Source: Actinomycetales bacterium
GTDB taxonomy: Bacteria > Actinomycetota > Actinomycetes > Mycobacteriales > Mycobacteriaceae
Direction of reading: 5' to 3'
NCBI GenBank assembly: GCA_012841845.1
Contig: DUTZ01000268.1
Span: 1-12,697, forward strand
DNA length: 12,697 bases
Shown here: piece by piece, positions 1 through 8,086 of the stretch
Position numbering within the stretch: position 1 is the stretch's first letter
Layout: each line of letters begins with the position of its first letter
The notes under the pieces: model-generated
Seen by the model: only the letters and a program-made list of their open reading frames with translations
The model's database searches: none
What the model was told of the DNA's origin: nothing
Translations under genes and position numbers: made by a program

Positions 1-24
1 CTGGGCGCGGGCCGCGCGCTCGGC

Positions 25-207
25 CTAACGTTGGGCGCGCTTGGCCGCGCGGGCGTCGGAGCCGGCGGTGCCGGACGAGCCGGAGGTGCCGGACGAGCGG
101 CCGGAGCCGCTCGAGCCGGCGGTGTCGGAATCCGCGGTGCCGGACGCGCCGGAATCCGCGGCGTCGGTGGCGTCGGAGTTCGGGGTCATGTCGTCGTCGG
201 TGCTCAC
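25..207 (-). CDS. Small acidic Ser/Gly-rich ORF at the mam4B position
   Basis: This 60-residue ORF begins with GTG in a GTGA overlap with the stop of the preceding mam4A-like gene and ends in TAG at 25-27. It occupies the place where mce4 operons normally carry the second Mce-associated membrane protein (Mam4B, roughly 150-200 residues with one N-terminal membrane segment). What is visible is only a low-complexity stretch rich in Ser, Gly, Asp, Thr and Ala, then a basic end (RAAKRAQR); no membrane segment is present. Mam proteins often begin with such a disordered tail. The same frame stays open beyond the TAG for the remaining bases (AERAARAQ), so this may be a mam4B interrupted by a nonsense or frameshift change, a sequence error, or a real short protein. 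An internal ATG (seventh codon) is an alternative start. The overlap supports translation; the function is unknown. Confidence 0.5.
   Translation of the reverse strand: MSTDDDMTPNSDATDAADSGASGTADSDTAGSSGSGRSSGTSGSSGTAGSDARAAKRAQR
67..161. repeat. Short imperfect repeats in low-complexity coding DNA
   Basis: GGTGCCGGACGAGC occurs at 67-80 and 85-98, 18 bp apart, and CGGAATCCGCGG at 126-137 and 150-161, 24 bp apart. Both spacings are multiples of three and encode the Ser/Gly/Thr/Asp-rich repeats of the small ORF on the minus strand. Such repeats are prone to slippage, which bears on the early stop of that ORF. Confidence 0.6.
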
Positions 208-740
208 GGGATGAAGTTCACCCCCGAGACCTTCATCTCGCCGTCGTCGTGCCGGTTGACGGTGACGCGGACCCGGTACTGGCGCTCCTGGTCCTCGGTG
301 GCCTTGGGGTTGCCGATGGTCTGGTCGATGGCCATGATCACGTCCGCGTGGTCGGGGTAGGACTTCTCCACGGCGGCCGCGGACACCACGCCGTCCGCGA
401 TCACCTCCGTGGACTTGACCACTTCCTCGTACGAGTCCCGCCGGGGCGTGAACTGCTCGGAGAAGTCGCCCTCGATCAGGCCGACGATCCGGTCGACGTC
501 CTCGTCGAGGGTCTCCTGCCGGATGGTCATGAGGTGGGTCATCACGTCGGTGGCGAAGTCGCGGTACGCGGTGTCGAGCTCGGTGGCCGAGGCGCGGTCC
601 GCACGGATCGACGCCGCCTTCCCCCGCTCGGTGAGCCACAAGCCGGTGGCGACGAGCGCCGCGATCAGCGCGAGAGCGGCAACGACCACCACCGCGCTGA
701 ATGCGATACGCCAGCCGGTGGACGTGTCGTTCGAGGGCAC
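204..740 (-). CDS. mam4A: Mce-associated membrane protein, Mam4A-like
   Basis: The 178-residue protein has a short polar N-terminus, one hydrophobic segment at about residues 13-36, then a soluble domain with a helical, charged stretch (about 38-90) and a beta-rich C-terminus ending VSGVNFIP. This is the build of Mce-associated membrane (Mam) proteins, encoded directly after mceF in actinobacterial mce operons and thought to stabilise the Mce complex in the envelope. The start is the GTG at 738-740, 2 nt after the mce4F stop and with GGAG about 10 nt upstream; reading further upstream in this frame enters mce4F. The next gene overlaps its stop as GTGA. The Mam assignment rests on position, length and topology, and the 4A designation on gene order only. 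Confidence 0.75.
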   Translation of the reverse strand: MPSNDTSTGWRIAFSAVVVVAALALIAALVATGLWLTERGKAASIRADRASATELDTAYRDFATDVMTHLMTIRQETLDEDVDRIVGLIEGDFSEQFTPRRDSYEEVVKSTEVIADGVVSAAAVEKSYPDHADVIMAIDQTIGNPKATEDQERQYRVRVTVNRHDDGEMKVSGVNFIP

Positions 741-742
741 TA

Positions 743-2161
743 CTAGGTCACTCCGTTCGTCAGGATGTCGGCGAGTGGCGCGTCGGCGGGCAGCTTGCTG
801 TCCTTGCCGAGGTTCAACTGACGGTACGCGTTGCCGTCGACGCCGAGGTACTCGCCCGTCGCCGGGTCGTACGTGGCGGCCGAGGTCCGGATCTCCCGCT
901 CGCCCTCGTCCGAGGACGGGACCACGTTCCAGCCGTTGGGGTTGTTCCCGGGCGGGCCCACCTCGCTGGTGTCGGGCGGGTTGTGGCCCTCGGGCTGGTA
1001 GTTGTTCTCGCGGCACTCCTGCGGCGAGGCGGCGCGGCGGCCGGGGAACTCCATGCACGGGAAGTTGCGGGCGCCGCGGACGGTGATCTGCGAGTCCTGC
1101 GGGACCTTGCAGTAGATGCCGTTGAGGAGCGGCGGCACCGTGAGGTCCGCGGGCGAGCGGCGTTGCTCGGCCGGCAGGAAGCCGGTGGTGCACGGCGGGG
1201 TGTCGTTGATCTGGAGGTTGAAGTCCACCTTGATCTCGCCGTCCTCGCGGGCACCCTCGATCGCGGTGATGAGCGAGGACACCAGCGCCGGGTAGATCAC
1301 GAGGAGCTGCTCGAGCGAGCGGTTGTAGACCACGCCCACCTCGCCGACGCTCACGAGGTTCGCGACGAGCACCGGCATCGTCGGCTGCAGGTCGTTGAGC
1401 ACCTTGGTGGCCCGGCCCAGCGAGTCGGGGCCGCGCTGGATGAGCGAGGTGAGCTGCGGCTCGTTCTCGCGCAGCTGGTCGGTGACGTCGGCGAGGTTGC
1501 GGGTCCAGGCGCGGATCGAGTCCGCCGAGCGGAGCTGCGAATCCAGGACCGGCTCGGCGTCGGCGATGAGCTGACGGGTGGCGCCGGAGTTGCGCTGGGC
1601 CTCGTCCAGCAGGAGCTGCGCGGAGTCGAGGAACTGCTGTAGGTCGCGCTCGGAGCCGTTGAAGGCGTCGAACGCCTCCGAGATGACGCGCCGCATCTTG
1701 GCGTCGTCGATCGAGGCCATGAGCACGGTGGCCTGGTCGAGCACCGGCCCGATGCCCTGCGGCATGCGGATCCGGTCCGGGCCCAGGACGGTGCCGTCGG
1801 CCAGCTCGCCGGCGGGCGTCCCGGTGGGCACGAACTCGACGTACTGCTCGCCGACCGCGGACACGCTGCGGATCTCGGCGCGCACGTTCTCGGGCACGCC
1901 GGCATCGGAGTCGAAGTGCATCTCGGCCACGACGCGGCCCGGCTTGAGGGTCACGGCGTCGACGCGGCCGATGACGTTGCCGAGGTAGGACACGTTGGCG
2001 TTCTGGTAGAGCCCGCCGGTGTCCGGCATCTCCAGCGCGACGTCGGTCCGCTTCCACCCGAAGGCGGTGGGGAGCTTGAGGTACACGACCCCCATGACGA
2101 CGAGGGAGATCACCGTGACCACGGCGAACACCGTCAGCTGCATCTTGACGAACTTGCTCAT
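743..2161 (-). CDS. mce4F: Mce4F, MCE-family sterol-import protein
   Basis: The 472-residue protein has one N-terminal membrane segment (about 9-28), an MCE/MlaD domain (about 38-112, ending in the VGEQYVEFVPTG strand), then a long alpha-helical region and a Pro/Asn/Gly-rich C-terminal part. It is the sixth Mce subunit. The six are thought to form a hexameric tunnel that carries lipid, here probably cholesterol or a related sterol, from the outer envelope to the YrbE permease. Four cysteines sit in the C-terminal half (PPCTTG, IYCKV, FPCME, PQECRE), more than in any other Mce protein here, suggesting two disulfides outside the cytoplasm. The ATG overlaps the mce4E stop as ATGA. Family assignment is firm; the F position follows from gene order and domain plan. 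Confidence 0.93.
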   Translation of the reverse strand: MSKFVKMQLTVFAVVTVISLVVMGVVYLKLPTAFGWKRTDVALEMPDTGGLYQNANVSYLGNVIGRVDAVTLKPGRVVAEMHFDSDAGVPENVRAEIRSVSAVGEQYVEFVPTGTPAGELADGTVLGPDRIRMPQGIGPVLDQATVLMASIDDAKMRRVISEAFDAFNGSERDLQQFLDSAQLLLDEAQRNSGATRQLIADAEPVLDSQLRSADSIRAWTRNLADVTDQLRENEPQLTSLIQRGPDSLGRATKVLNDLQPTMPVLVANLVSVGEVGVVYNRSLEQLLVIYPALVSSLITAIEGAREDGEIKVDFNLQINDTPPCTTGFLPAEQRRSPADLTVPPLLNGIYCKVPQDSQITVRGARNFPCMEFPGRRAASPQECRENNYQPEGHNPPDTSEVGPPGNNPNGWNVVPSSDEGEREIRTSAATYDPATGEYLGVDGNAYRQLNLGKDSKLPADAPLADILTNGVT

Positions 2162-3384
2162 CGGGGAGCCTCCTCGGGCGCGGGGGCCGGGTCGGCGGCG
2201 CCCGGAACTCCGAGAGCCTCGGCGAGTTCCTCCGGTGCCGGCGCCGGCGGGGCCGGCACGTCGAGCGAGAACGGGTCGGCGCTCGCCATGGGGTTGGGTG
2301 CCAGGCCCACGTAGCCCTCGAGGCCGGCCATGCGGTTACCGAACTCGGTCCCCAGCAGCAGCGTCTCCGCCACGCGCGGCATGGTGGCGTCCGCGTCGAT
2401 GTAGAGGTTGGCGTAGTCGCCGCGCAGGAAGTTGTCGATACCGGCCTGCGGGAACGGGAACGTGATGAGCGAGCTCAGCACGCGCGTGAGGTCGCGGCCG
2501 GAGTTGGCGAGCGCGTCGAGCACCGGGGTGAGGTCCCGCAGGTTGTCCACGAGGTTCTGCCCGCCGCCGGCGTCGATGATCTGGTTGGCCTTGTTGCCGA
2601 AGTCGCCGAGCGAGACCAGCGCGGTGGTGAGCTCCTGCTTCTGGTCGTTGATGAGGTTCAGGGCCTCCGGCATCTGCGCGAGCGCCTTGGACAGGGTGTC
2701 GTTCTGCTCGTTGATCTGCCGCGAGAGCCGGTCGAGCCCGTCCATGGCCGCGATGATGTCGGCGCGCTGGTCGTCGAGGCCGCTCACGGTGGTCTCGAGC
2801 TGGCCCAGGACCTCCTTGGCGTCGACCTGCCGGCCGTCGAGCGCGGTGTTGAGCTCCTGGGAGATGGTCTCGAACTGGGCGAGGCCGCCGTCGGTGAGCA
2901 CCACCGAGAGCGCCGAGAGGGTCTGCTCCGTGGTCGGGTACACGCCGGCCCGCTCGAGCGGGATGCGGTCGCCGCCCGACAGGCTGCCCTCGGCCTTGCC
3001 GTCCGGCGGCGGGAACAGCTCGAGGTGCTGCGAGCCCAGGAGGCTGGTCTGCCCGATCTTGGCGTGGGCGTTGGCCGGGAGCCGGACCTCCTCGTTGAGC
3101 GAGACCGTGACGATGGCCGTGTAGTCCTCCACGCGCAGCTCCTTGATGGAGCCCACGTTGACGTCGTTGACGCGCACCGGCGAGTTCTTGGTGATGGTCG
3201 TGACGTTGGGCATCTCGATGGTCACCTCGTAGGCGCCCTCGCCGTTGCCCTGCGCGCCCGGTAGCGGCAGCGAGTTGAGGCCGTCCCAGGTGCAGCCGGC
3301 CCCGGTGAGCAGCACGGCGGCGCCGAGGGCGCCGGCGCCGAGCAGGCGGGCCCGGGTGCGGGATCCGTGGCGGTCGGTGCTCAT
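2158..3384 (-). CDS. mce4E: Mce4E, MCE-family lipoprotein (LprN-like)
   Basis: The 408-residue protein has a lipoprotein-type signal: basic RHGSRTRAR, a hydrophobic stretch, and Cys31 in LLTGAGC, followed by the family hallmark WDGLNSLPLPG. Its MCE domain is at about 52-125 (NDVNVGSI; GQTSLLGSQHLELFPP), followed by coiled helices and a Pro/Ala/Glu-rich tail (about 365-408). The E subunit of actinobacterial Mce complexes is typically the lipid-anchored member (LprN in M. tuberculosis). Cys31 is the only cysteine. The lipobox is unusual, with Gly instead of Leu at -3. The ATG shares one base with the mce4D stop (TGATG), implying coupled translation. Confidence 0.93.
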   Translation of the reverse strand: MSTDRHGSRTRARLLGAGALGAAVLLTGAGCTWDGLNSLPLPGAQGNGEGAYEVTIEMPNVTTITKNSPVRVNDVNVGSIKELRVEDYTAIVTVSLNEEVRLPANAHAKIGQTSLLGSQHLELFPPPDGKAEGSLSGGDRIPLERAGVYPTTEQTLSALSVVLTDGGLAQFETISQELNTALDGRQVDAKEVLGQLETTVSGLDDQRADIIAAMDGLDRLSRQINEQNDTLSKALAQMPEALNLINDQKQELTTALVSLGDFGNKANQIIDAGGGQNLVDNLRDLTPVLDALANSGRDLTRVLSSLITFPFPQAGIDNFLRGDYANLYIDADATMPRVAETLLLGTEFGNRMAGLEGYVGLAPNPMASADPFSLDVPAPPAPAPEELAEALGVPGAADPAPAPEEAPR

Positions 3385-4649
3385 CACGCACCCCCCGTCG
3401 CGAGCAGCGTGTCGGTGAGGTTGTCGCCCTTGTTGACCACGTTGACCAGCGGGTCCGGCCGCGCGGACGGCGGCTGGACGCCGGGCGGGGTCTGCGTGCC
3501 CGGCTTCTGGTGCTCCCAGATCTGGTGCGGCTCGGCGGTCGGCGTGACGGGCGGGGTCACCGCGCCGTACGGGTAGTTGGAGGTGAGCGAGTTGAACAGC
3601 GGCCCCATGTACTGCGCGCAGAGCTCGGCGTCGGACTCGGCCGTGTTGTTGGCCAGGCCGGCGATGGCGCCGCAGATGAAGTTGGTGGGGTTGGCCATCT
3701 GGTTCATGGCCAGCACGCCGTTGAGCACGCCCTGGTACGGGCGGTAGATGTTGTAGAAGTTCGCCATGGCGGTGGGGGCCACGTGCAGGACGCCCTCGAG
3801 GTCGGCGCGGCGGTCGCGGACCACCGAGGTGGCCTGGCCGAGCTTGTCCACGGCGGTGGTGAGGCGCGTGCCGTGGTTGTCGAGGAAGCGGTCGATGTCG
3901 GTCACCGCCAGGTCGAGGTCGCGCAGGGCGGCGTCGATGTCGTCGGTCTGGTCCCCCAGCACCTGGGTGACGCTGGCCAGCCTGCCGCCGAAGGAGACGA
4001 TCTGCTCCTCGCTCTGCGAGAGGGCGGTGACGAACAGCTGGAGGTTCTTGAGGGTGGTGAAGAGGTTCTCCCGGCCGTCGGAGAGCACCGACATGGTGTG
4101 GGAGAGCTGGTTGAGCGCGTCGCGCACCTCGGCGCCGTTGCCCTCGAGCATGGCGTCGGCCGAGTCCACGAAGTCGCCGAGCGGGCCGGTCTCCTCGCCG
4201 TCGGCGGGACCGAGCGCCGAGGAGAGCTTCATGAGCTGCTCCTTGACGCCGTCCCACTCCACGGGGACCGCGGTGCGCTCGACGGGGATCTCGCCGCCGT
4301 CCTCCATCTCGGGGCCGCCGGTGTGGGCGGGGGTGAGTTGGATGAAGCGCTCGGCGACGAGCGACTGCGCCACGAGCAGCGCGTTGGCGTCGGCGGGGAT
4401 CGGGACCTCGTGGTCGACCTCCATGGTGACCTTGGACAGGCCGTCCTCGATGCTGATGTCCGAGATGGTGCCCACCTTGACGCCGAGCACGCGCACCGTG
4501 TCGTCCTGGTAGACGCCGCGGGTGGACTCGAAGTAGGCCGTGATGGTCTTGGTCCGGGTCGTGAACAGCCACACGGCGGCCACGACCAGGGCGATCACGG
4601 CGAGCACCGCGATCACCTTGGCTGCTGTGGAGGAGAGGAATCTACTCAT
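3384..4649 (-). CDS. mce4D: Mce4D, MCE-family sterol-import protein
   Basis: The 421-residue protein has an N-terminal membrane segment (about 10-29), an MCE domain (about 36-107: DDTVRVLGVKVGTIS, ending AERFIQLTP) and a long helical region. Its C-terminal part holds two cysteines (NFICGAI and AELCAQ), probably a disulfide, and ends in a Pro-rich stretch. It is the fourth subunit of the Mce4 import tunnel. The ATG overlaps the mce4C stop as ATGA, and its own stop overlaps mce4E. A longer in-frame reading upstream lies inside mce4C and is not coding. Confidence 0.93.
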   Translation of the reverse strand: MSRFLSSTAAKVIAVLAVIALVVAAVWLFTTRTKTITAYFESTRGVYQDDTVRVLGVKVGTISDISIEDGLSKVTMEVDHEVPIPADANALLVAQSLVAERFIQLTPAHTGGPEMEDGGEIPVERTAVPVEWDGVKEQLMKLSSALGPADGEETGPLGDFVDSADAMLEGNGAEVRDALNQLSHTMSVLSDGRENLFTTLKNLQLFVTALSQSEEQIVSFGGRLASVTQVLGDQTDDIDAALRDLDLAVTDIDRFLDNHGTRLTTAVDKLGQATSVVRDRRADLEGVLHVAPTAMANFYNIYRPYQGVLNGVLAMNQMANPTNFICGAIAGLANNTAESDAELCAQYMGPLFNSLTSNYPYGAVTPPVTPTAEPHQIWEHQKPGTQTPPGVQPPSARPDPLVNVVNKGDNLTDTLLATGGA

Positions 4650-5794
4650 CGCGGCTTCCTGTTGACGCCCCAACCGGGGAACTCGTCCATGAGGGTCAGA
4701 CCGGGTGTGCCGGGCATGGTCGGCTCGCGCACCAGGCCGGGCTCGGGCTGGACCCGGTCGTCGATCAGCGGCATGAGGTCCCGGAGGATCGTCTGCTGGT
4801 ACTGGCCGAGCGACAGGTTGGACACGTACGCGTTGAACCACGGGCCGGAGGCGACGGCCTCGCTGAGCGCCGTGGAGAAGGGGACGATCCGGCGCAGGCC
4901 CAAGTCGATGTCGTCGCGGTTGCGGATGAGCAGGTCCGAGACGTTCTCGAGCTTGTCGAGCGCGGGCCCGAGCTGCGCCTCGTTGTCCTGCACCACGCCG
5001 GAGAGCTGGCGGGCGAGCTCGTCGATGTTGGTGATGAGCTCGCTGATCGCGCGGCGCCGCATGTCGAGCTGGATGAACAGGGTGTTGCCGTCCACCATGA
5101 GCTGGTTGATCTGGTCGCTGCGCGTACCGAGGATGTCGGTGGTGCCGGCGGCCTTCTCGAGCAGCTCGCGCACGCCCTCGTCGCGCTTGTTGAGGGACTG
5201 CGACAGGCGGGTGATGCCGTCGATCGCGCCCCGCACCTCGGGCGAGGAGGTCTCCATGGTCTCGGAGATCACGGTGAGCGCCTCGTCCACCTTGTCGGTG
5301 TCCATGGCCTCGACCGTGTCGGACAGGTCGCCGAGCGCGGAGGTGAGCGAGTACGGCACCGAGGTGCGCTCGAGCGGGATGGTGGTGTCCGCCAGCTCGC
5401 CGCGGCCGTCGGAGAAGACGGCGAGCGCGCGGCGGCCGAGGATCGAGTCGGTCTTGATCTGGGCCGAGGTGTCCTCCCCCAGGTCCACGTCGGTGTCGAT
5501 CGCGAAGTCGACCTTGACCCGGTCGCCGTCGAGGCCGATCTTGCGGACGGTACCGACCTTCATGCCCGCCACCTGGACCTCGTCGCCGGTGTTGAGCCCG
5601 GCGGCGTCGGCGACGTAGGCGGTGGCGTTGCGGGTGCCGTTGACGTACGGGATGCGGTCGTAGCTCAGGGAGATCGCCATGAGCGCGACCGCGCCCACCG
5701 ACCCCCACACGCCGATCCACTTGGGGTCGCGGTCGCGGAACCGGAGCTGGCCCTTGGGCGCCTTGAGCGGCGCGCCGTCGTTCTTCTTACTCAT
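4646..5794 (-). CDS. mce4C: Mce4C, MCE-family sterol-import protein
   Basis: The 382-residue protein starts with a basic, hydrophilic N-terminus (MSKKNDGAPLKAPK), has one membrane segment (about 26-44), an MCE domain (about 57-128: GDEVQVAGMKVGTVRKIG, SILGRRALAVFSDG) and a helical tail ending GWGVNRKPR. It is the third subunit of the Mce4 complex. The chosen ATG lies in an 8-nt overlap with the mce4B stop (ATGAGTAA). A GTG four codons upstream (5806) is possible, but its Shine-Dalgarno-like GGGGAGG is only 1 nt away. The ATG has that motif about 13 nt upstream, so coupling with mce4B may matter. It contains no cysteine, unlike Mce4A, B, D and F. Confidence 0.92.
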   Translation of the reverse strand: MSKKNDGAPLKAPKGQLRFRDRDPKWIGVWGSVGAVALMAISLSYDRIPYVNGTRNATAYVADAAGLNTGDEVQVAGMKVGTVRKIGLDGDRVKVDFAIDTDVDLGEDTSAQIKTDSILGRRALAVFSDGRGELADTTIPLERTSVPYSLTSALGDLSDTVEAMDTDKVDEALTVISETMETSSPEVRGAIDGITRLSQSLNKRDEGVRELLEKAAGTTDILGTRSDQINQLMVDGNTLFIQLDMRRRAISELITNIDELARQLSGVVQDNEAQLGPALDKLENVSDLLIRNRDDIDLGLRRIVPFSTALSEAVASGPWFNAYVSNLSLGQYQQTILRDLMPLIDDRVQPEPGLVREPTMPGTPGLTLMDEFPGWGVNRKPR

Positions 5795-6842
5795 CGGGGA
5801 ACGCACACCTCCCCGTGGTCTGCTCGTACTGGGGCATGAAGAGGTCCTGGCCGGTCGCCGGGTTGGTGATCCGGACGATCACGCCACAGAGGTAGAACTG
5901 GAAGAAGCTGCCGTAGACGCCCAGGCGGCCCATCTTCTCGAAGTCGCTCGGCAGGCGGTTCATCACGTTCTCGACGAACTCCTCGTCGTCGTTGACGAGG
6001 GTCGCCACGCGGTCGAGCTGCCGCACGTCCTCCCGCAGGGCGGGCCGCACGTCGGACAGCAGGGTGGTCATGTTGGCGCTCGCGTCGCCCAGTCGGCTCA
6101 CCGACTCGCCGATCGGCTCGGCGTTGGCGGCGAGCCCGGAGATGAGCTGCTGGAGGTCCACGACGATCGAGTCCACGTTGTCGTGGTTGGCCTCGACCGT
6201 GGTGAGGACGCCGTTGAGGTTGGTGATCACGTCGCCGATGAGCTCGTCGCGGTCCGCGAGGGCCCGGGTGAGCGACGACGTCGAGGCGAGCAGGTCGTGG
6301 ACCGTGCCGGCCTCGCCCTGGAACACCTTGACGATCGAGTCGGACAGCTCGTTGACCTCGCCCGGGTCGAGCGCGCGGAACAGCGGGCGGAAGCCGCCGA
6401 GCAGCGCGTCCAGGTCGAGGGCCGGCGAGGTCTGCGAGATGGGCAGGGTGCCGCCGGGCTCGAGCGCGGACTGGTCGCCCTTGCCGCGCTTGAGCTCGAG
6501 GTAGCGGTCGCCGGTGAGGTTCTCGTACCGGACCACGGCCTCGGTGCTGCGGTGCACCACCTGGTTGCCGGCCACGGTGAACTCGACGTCGGCGGTGTTG
6601 CCGTCGGCCAGCCCGATCTTGCCGACCCGGCCCACCTCGACGCCGGCGATGCGGACCTTGTCGCCCTTCTCCAGGCCGGAGACGTCGGTGAAGTGCGCGT
6701 TGTAGTCCTCGTAGTCGCCGGAGCGGTACTCGCTGAACACCACGATGAGGCCGGCGAGCACGAGCAGCATGACCGTCGCGAAGATCGACAGCTTGATGAG
6801 CGTGGCGCGGGCCCGGCGGGCGGCGACGCGGCCGGCGGTCAC
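5787..6842 (-). CDS. mce4B: Mce4B, MCE-family sterol-import protein
   Basis: The 351-residue protein has an Arg-rich N-terminus, a membrane segment (about 17-36), an MCE domain (about 46-118: GDKVRIAGVEVGRVGKIGL; NLTGDRYLELKRG) and a helical region. It ends with two cysteines (FYLCGV and GRCAFPDE) that probably pair. It is the second subunit of the Mce4 complex. The GTG start overlaps the mce4A stop as GTGA; the open frame continues upstream but only antisense or out of frame to known genes. The stop lies inside the start region of mce4C. Confidence 0.93.
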   Translation of the reverse strand: MTAGRVAARRARATLIKLSIFATVMLLVLAGLIVVFSEYRSGDYEDYNAHFTDVSGLEKGDKVRIAGVEVGRVGKIGLADGNTADVEFTVAGNQVVHRSTEAVVRYENLTGDRYLELKRGKGDQSALEPGGTLPISQTSPALDLDALLGGFRPLFRALDPGEVNELSDSIVKVFQGEAGTVHDLLASTSSLTRALADRDELIGDVITNLNGVLTTVEANHDNVDSIVVDLQQLISGLAANAEPIGESVSRLGDASANMTTLLSDVRPALREDVRQLDRVATLVNDDEEFVENVMNRLPSDFEKMGRLGVYGSFFQFYLCGVIVRITNPATGQDLFMPQYEQTTGRCAFPDE

Positions 6843-8077
6843 GGGGTCTCCCCGTCCATGCCGAGCATGACCTGCAGGAGCGTCGGCGGCGCGGGGCGGC
6901 CGGGCTCGGTCGGCTTGAGGGGCCCGAACAGCGGGCCGGGGCGTGAGGTGAACACGTCGGGCATGCCCTCCACGGGGTTGGAGCCGGTGTCGGTGACGAC
7001 GAAGGGGGCGTGCACGTTCGGGTCGGGGAACGGCAGGCCGTAGCAGTTCGGGCCGGTGCTGGCGTTGACCTTGGGCAGGTCCTTGGGGTACTCGTACGCC
7101 CGTGCACCCTGCTGGAAGCCTGCCTTGAACACGAGGCCGGGCTGGTCCTTGCCGCCGAACGCCGGCATGGCGCCCTCGACGCCCTGGTTGAGGCCCACGA
7201 TGAGGCAGGTGAGCATGGGGTGGTACTCGGACACCAGGCTGACGGTGGCGCGCAGGTCGGACAGGGTCTTGACCAGCTCGTCGCCGTTCTCGGCGAGCAG
7301 GCGCTTGCCGGTCTCGCCGGTGCCGATCGCGGCGGCGAGGGTCTGCTCGAAGCGGGCCTGGTTGTTGACGATGTTGGTGCCCACGTCGGTTCCCGAGTCG
7401 AGCAGGCGCATGAGCTCGGGGGTGACGTCGGCGTAGAGGTTGGCCACGCGCGAGCCCTTGGCGAGGTCCCGCTGGAGGGTCTCGATCTGCGGGTTGATCT
7501 CCTCGAGGTACGCGTTGAGGTCGGTGATCGTCTGGCCCACCTGCTCGCCGCGGCCGTCGACCGCGCCGGCGATGGCGCCGAGGGTGGAGTTGAGCTTCTC
7601 CGGCTCGACCGCCTCGAGCAGGTCGGTGAGGTCTTGGAAGAGGGTGTTGACCTCCTCGGTGACGTTGGAGGCCTCGACCACGGTGCCCTCGCGCAGCGGC
7701 GCGCCGTCGGTGCCGGCGGTGGGGATGAAGTCGATGGACTTGGCGCCGAAGATCGTGTTGGAGCGGATGTTGACGTGGGAGTCGGCGGGGATCGCCTCGA
7801 GGGCGGCCGGGTCCACCTCGATCTCGATGGTGGCGCCGTCGAACTCCTGGCGGATCTCGGTGACGTTGCCGATCTCGACGCCGCGCGAGCGCACCTTGGC
7901 GTCGGCCTCCATGACGAGGCCGGCGCGGTCGCTGCGGACCGTCAGCGCCACCCGGTCGTCGAACGCGCGCGTGAACATGGCCAGGGAGAGTGCGACCACG
8001 ATCACGATGAAGAGCGTCAGACTCGCGGCGGCGATGCGCTTGGGCACCGTGTCGCTCTGACTCACCGTTCTCGCCAC
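6839..8077 (-). CDS. mce4A: Mce4A, MCE-family sterol-import protein
   Basis: The 412-residue protein has one N-terminal membrane segment (about 14-35), an MCE domain (about 42-119: ADAKVRSRGVEIGNVTEI; NTIFGAKSIDFIP) and a helical middle. The C-terminal part has two cysteines (LTCLIVGLNQG and GPNCYGLPFPD) and ends in PPTLLQVMLGMDGETP. Mce4A is the first MCE subunit. In M. tuberculosis and rhodococci, mce4 is required for cholesterol uptake, which I extend here by synteny. The GTG start has a strong AGGAGG 6 nt upstream (8083-8088), overlapping the yrbE4B stop. This is the only clear independent ribosome site inside the operon, so initiation may be boosted at the first MCE gene. Confidence 0.94.
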   Translation of the reverse strand: MARTVSQSDTVPKRIAAASLTLFIVIVVALSLAMFTRAFDDRVALTVRSDRAGLVMEADAKVRSRGVEIGNVTEIRQEFDGATIEIEVDPAALEAIPADSHVNIRSNTIFGAKSIDFIPTAGTDGAPLREGTVVEASNVTEEVNTLFQDLTDLLEAVEPEKLNSTLGAIAGAVDGRGEQVGQTITDLNAYLEEINPQIETLQRDLAKGSRVANLYADVTPELMRLLDSGTDVGTNIVNNQARFEQTLAAAIGTGETGKRLLAENGDELVKTLSDLRATVSLVSEYHPMLTCLIVGLNQGVEGAMPAFGGKDQPGLVFKAGFQQGARAYEYPKDLPKVNASTGPNCYGLPFPDPNVHAPFVVTDTGSNPVEGMPDVFTSRPGPLFGPLKPTEPGRPAPPTLLQVMLGMDGETP

Positions 8078-8086
8078 GTTCGCCTC

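Noticed and set aside
2158..3384. RGD tripeptide in Mce4E (FLRGDYANLY) as an integrin-binding motif
   Set aside because: A three-residue match is expected by chance, and the protein's role in lipid import gives no reason to assume host-cell binding.
3510..5618. A 702-codon plus-strand open frame opposite mce4D and mce4C
   Set aside because: Its translation is a repetitive Val/Gly/Glu/His/Arg mix with no domain. It mirrors the codon bias of the minus-strand genes, whose proteins have clear membrane and MCE domains.
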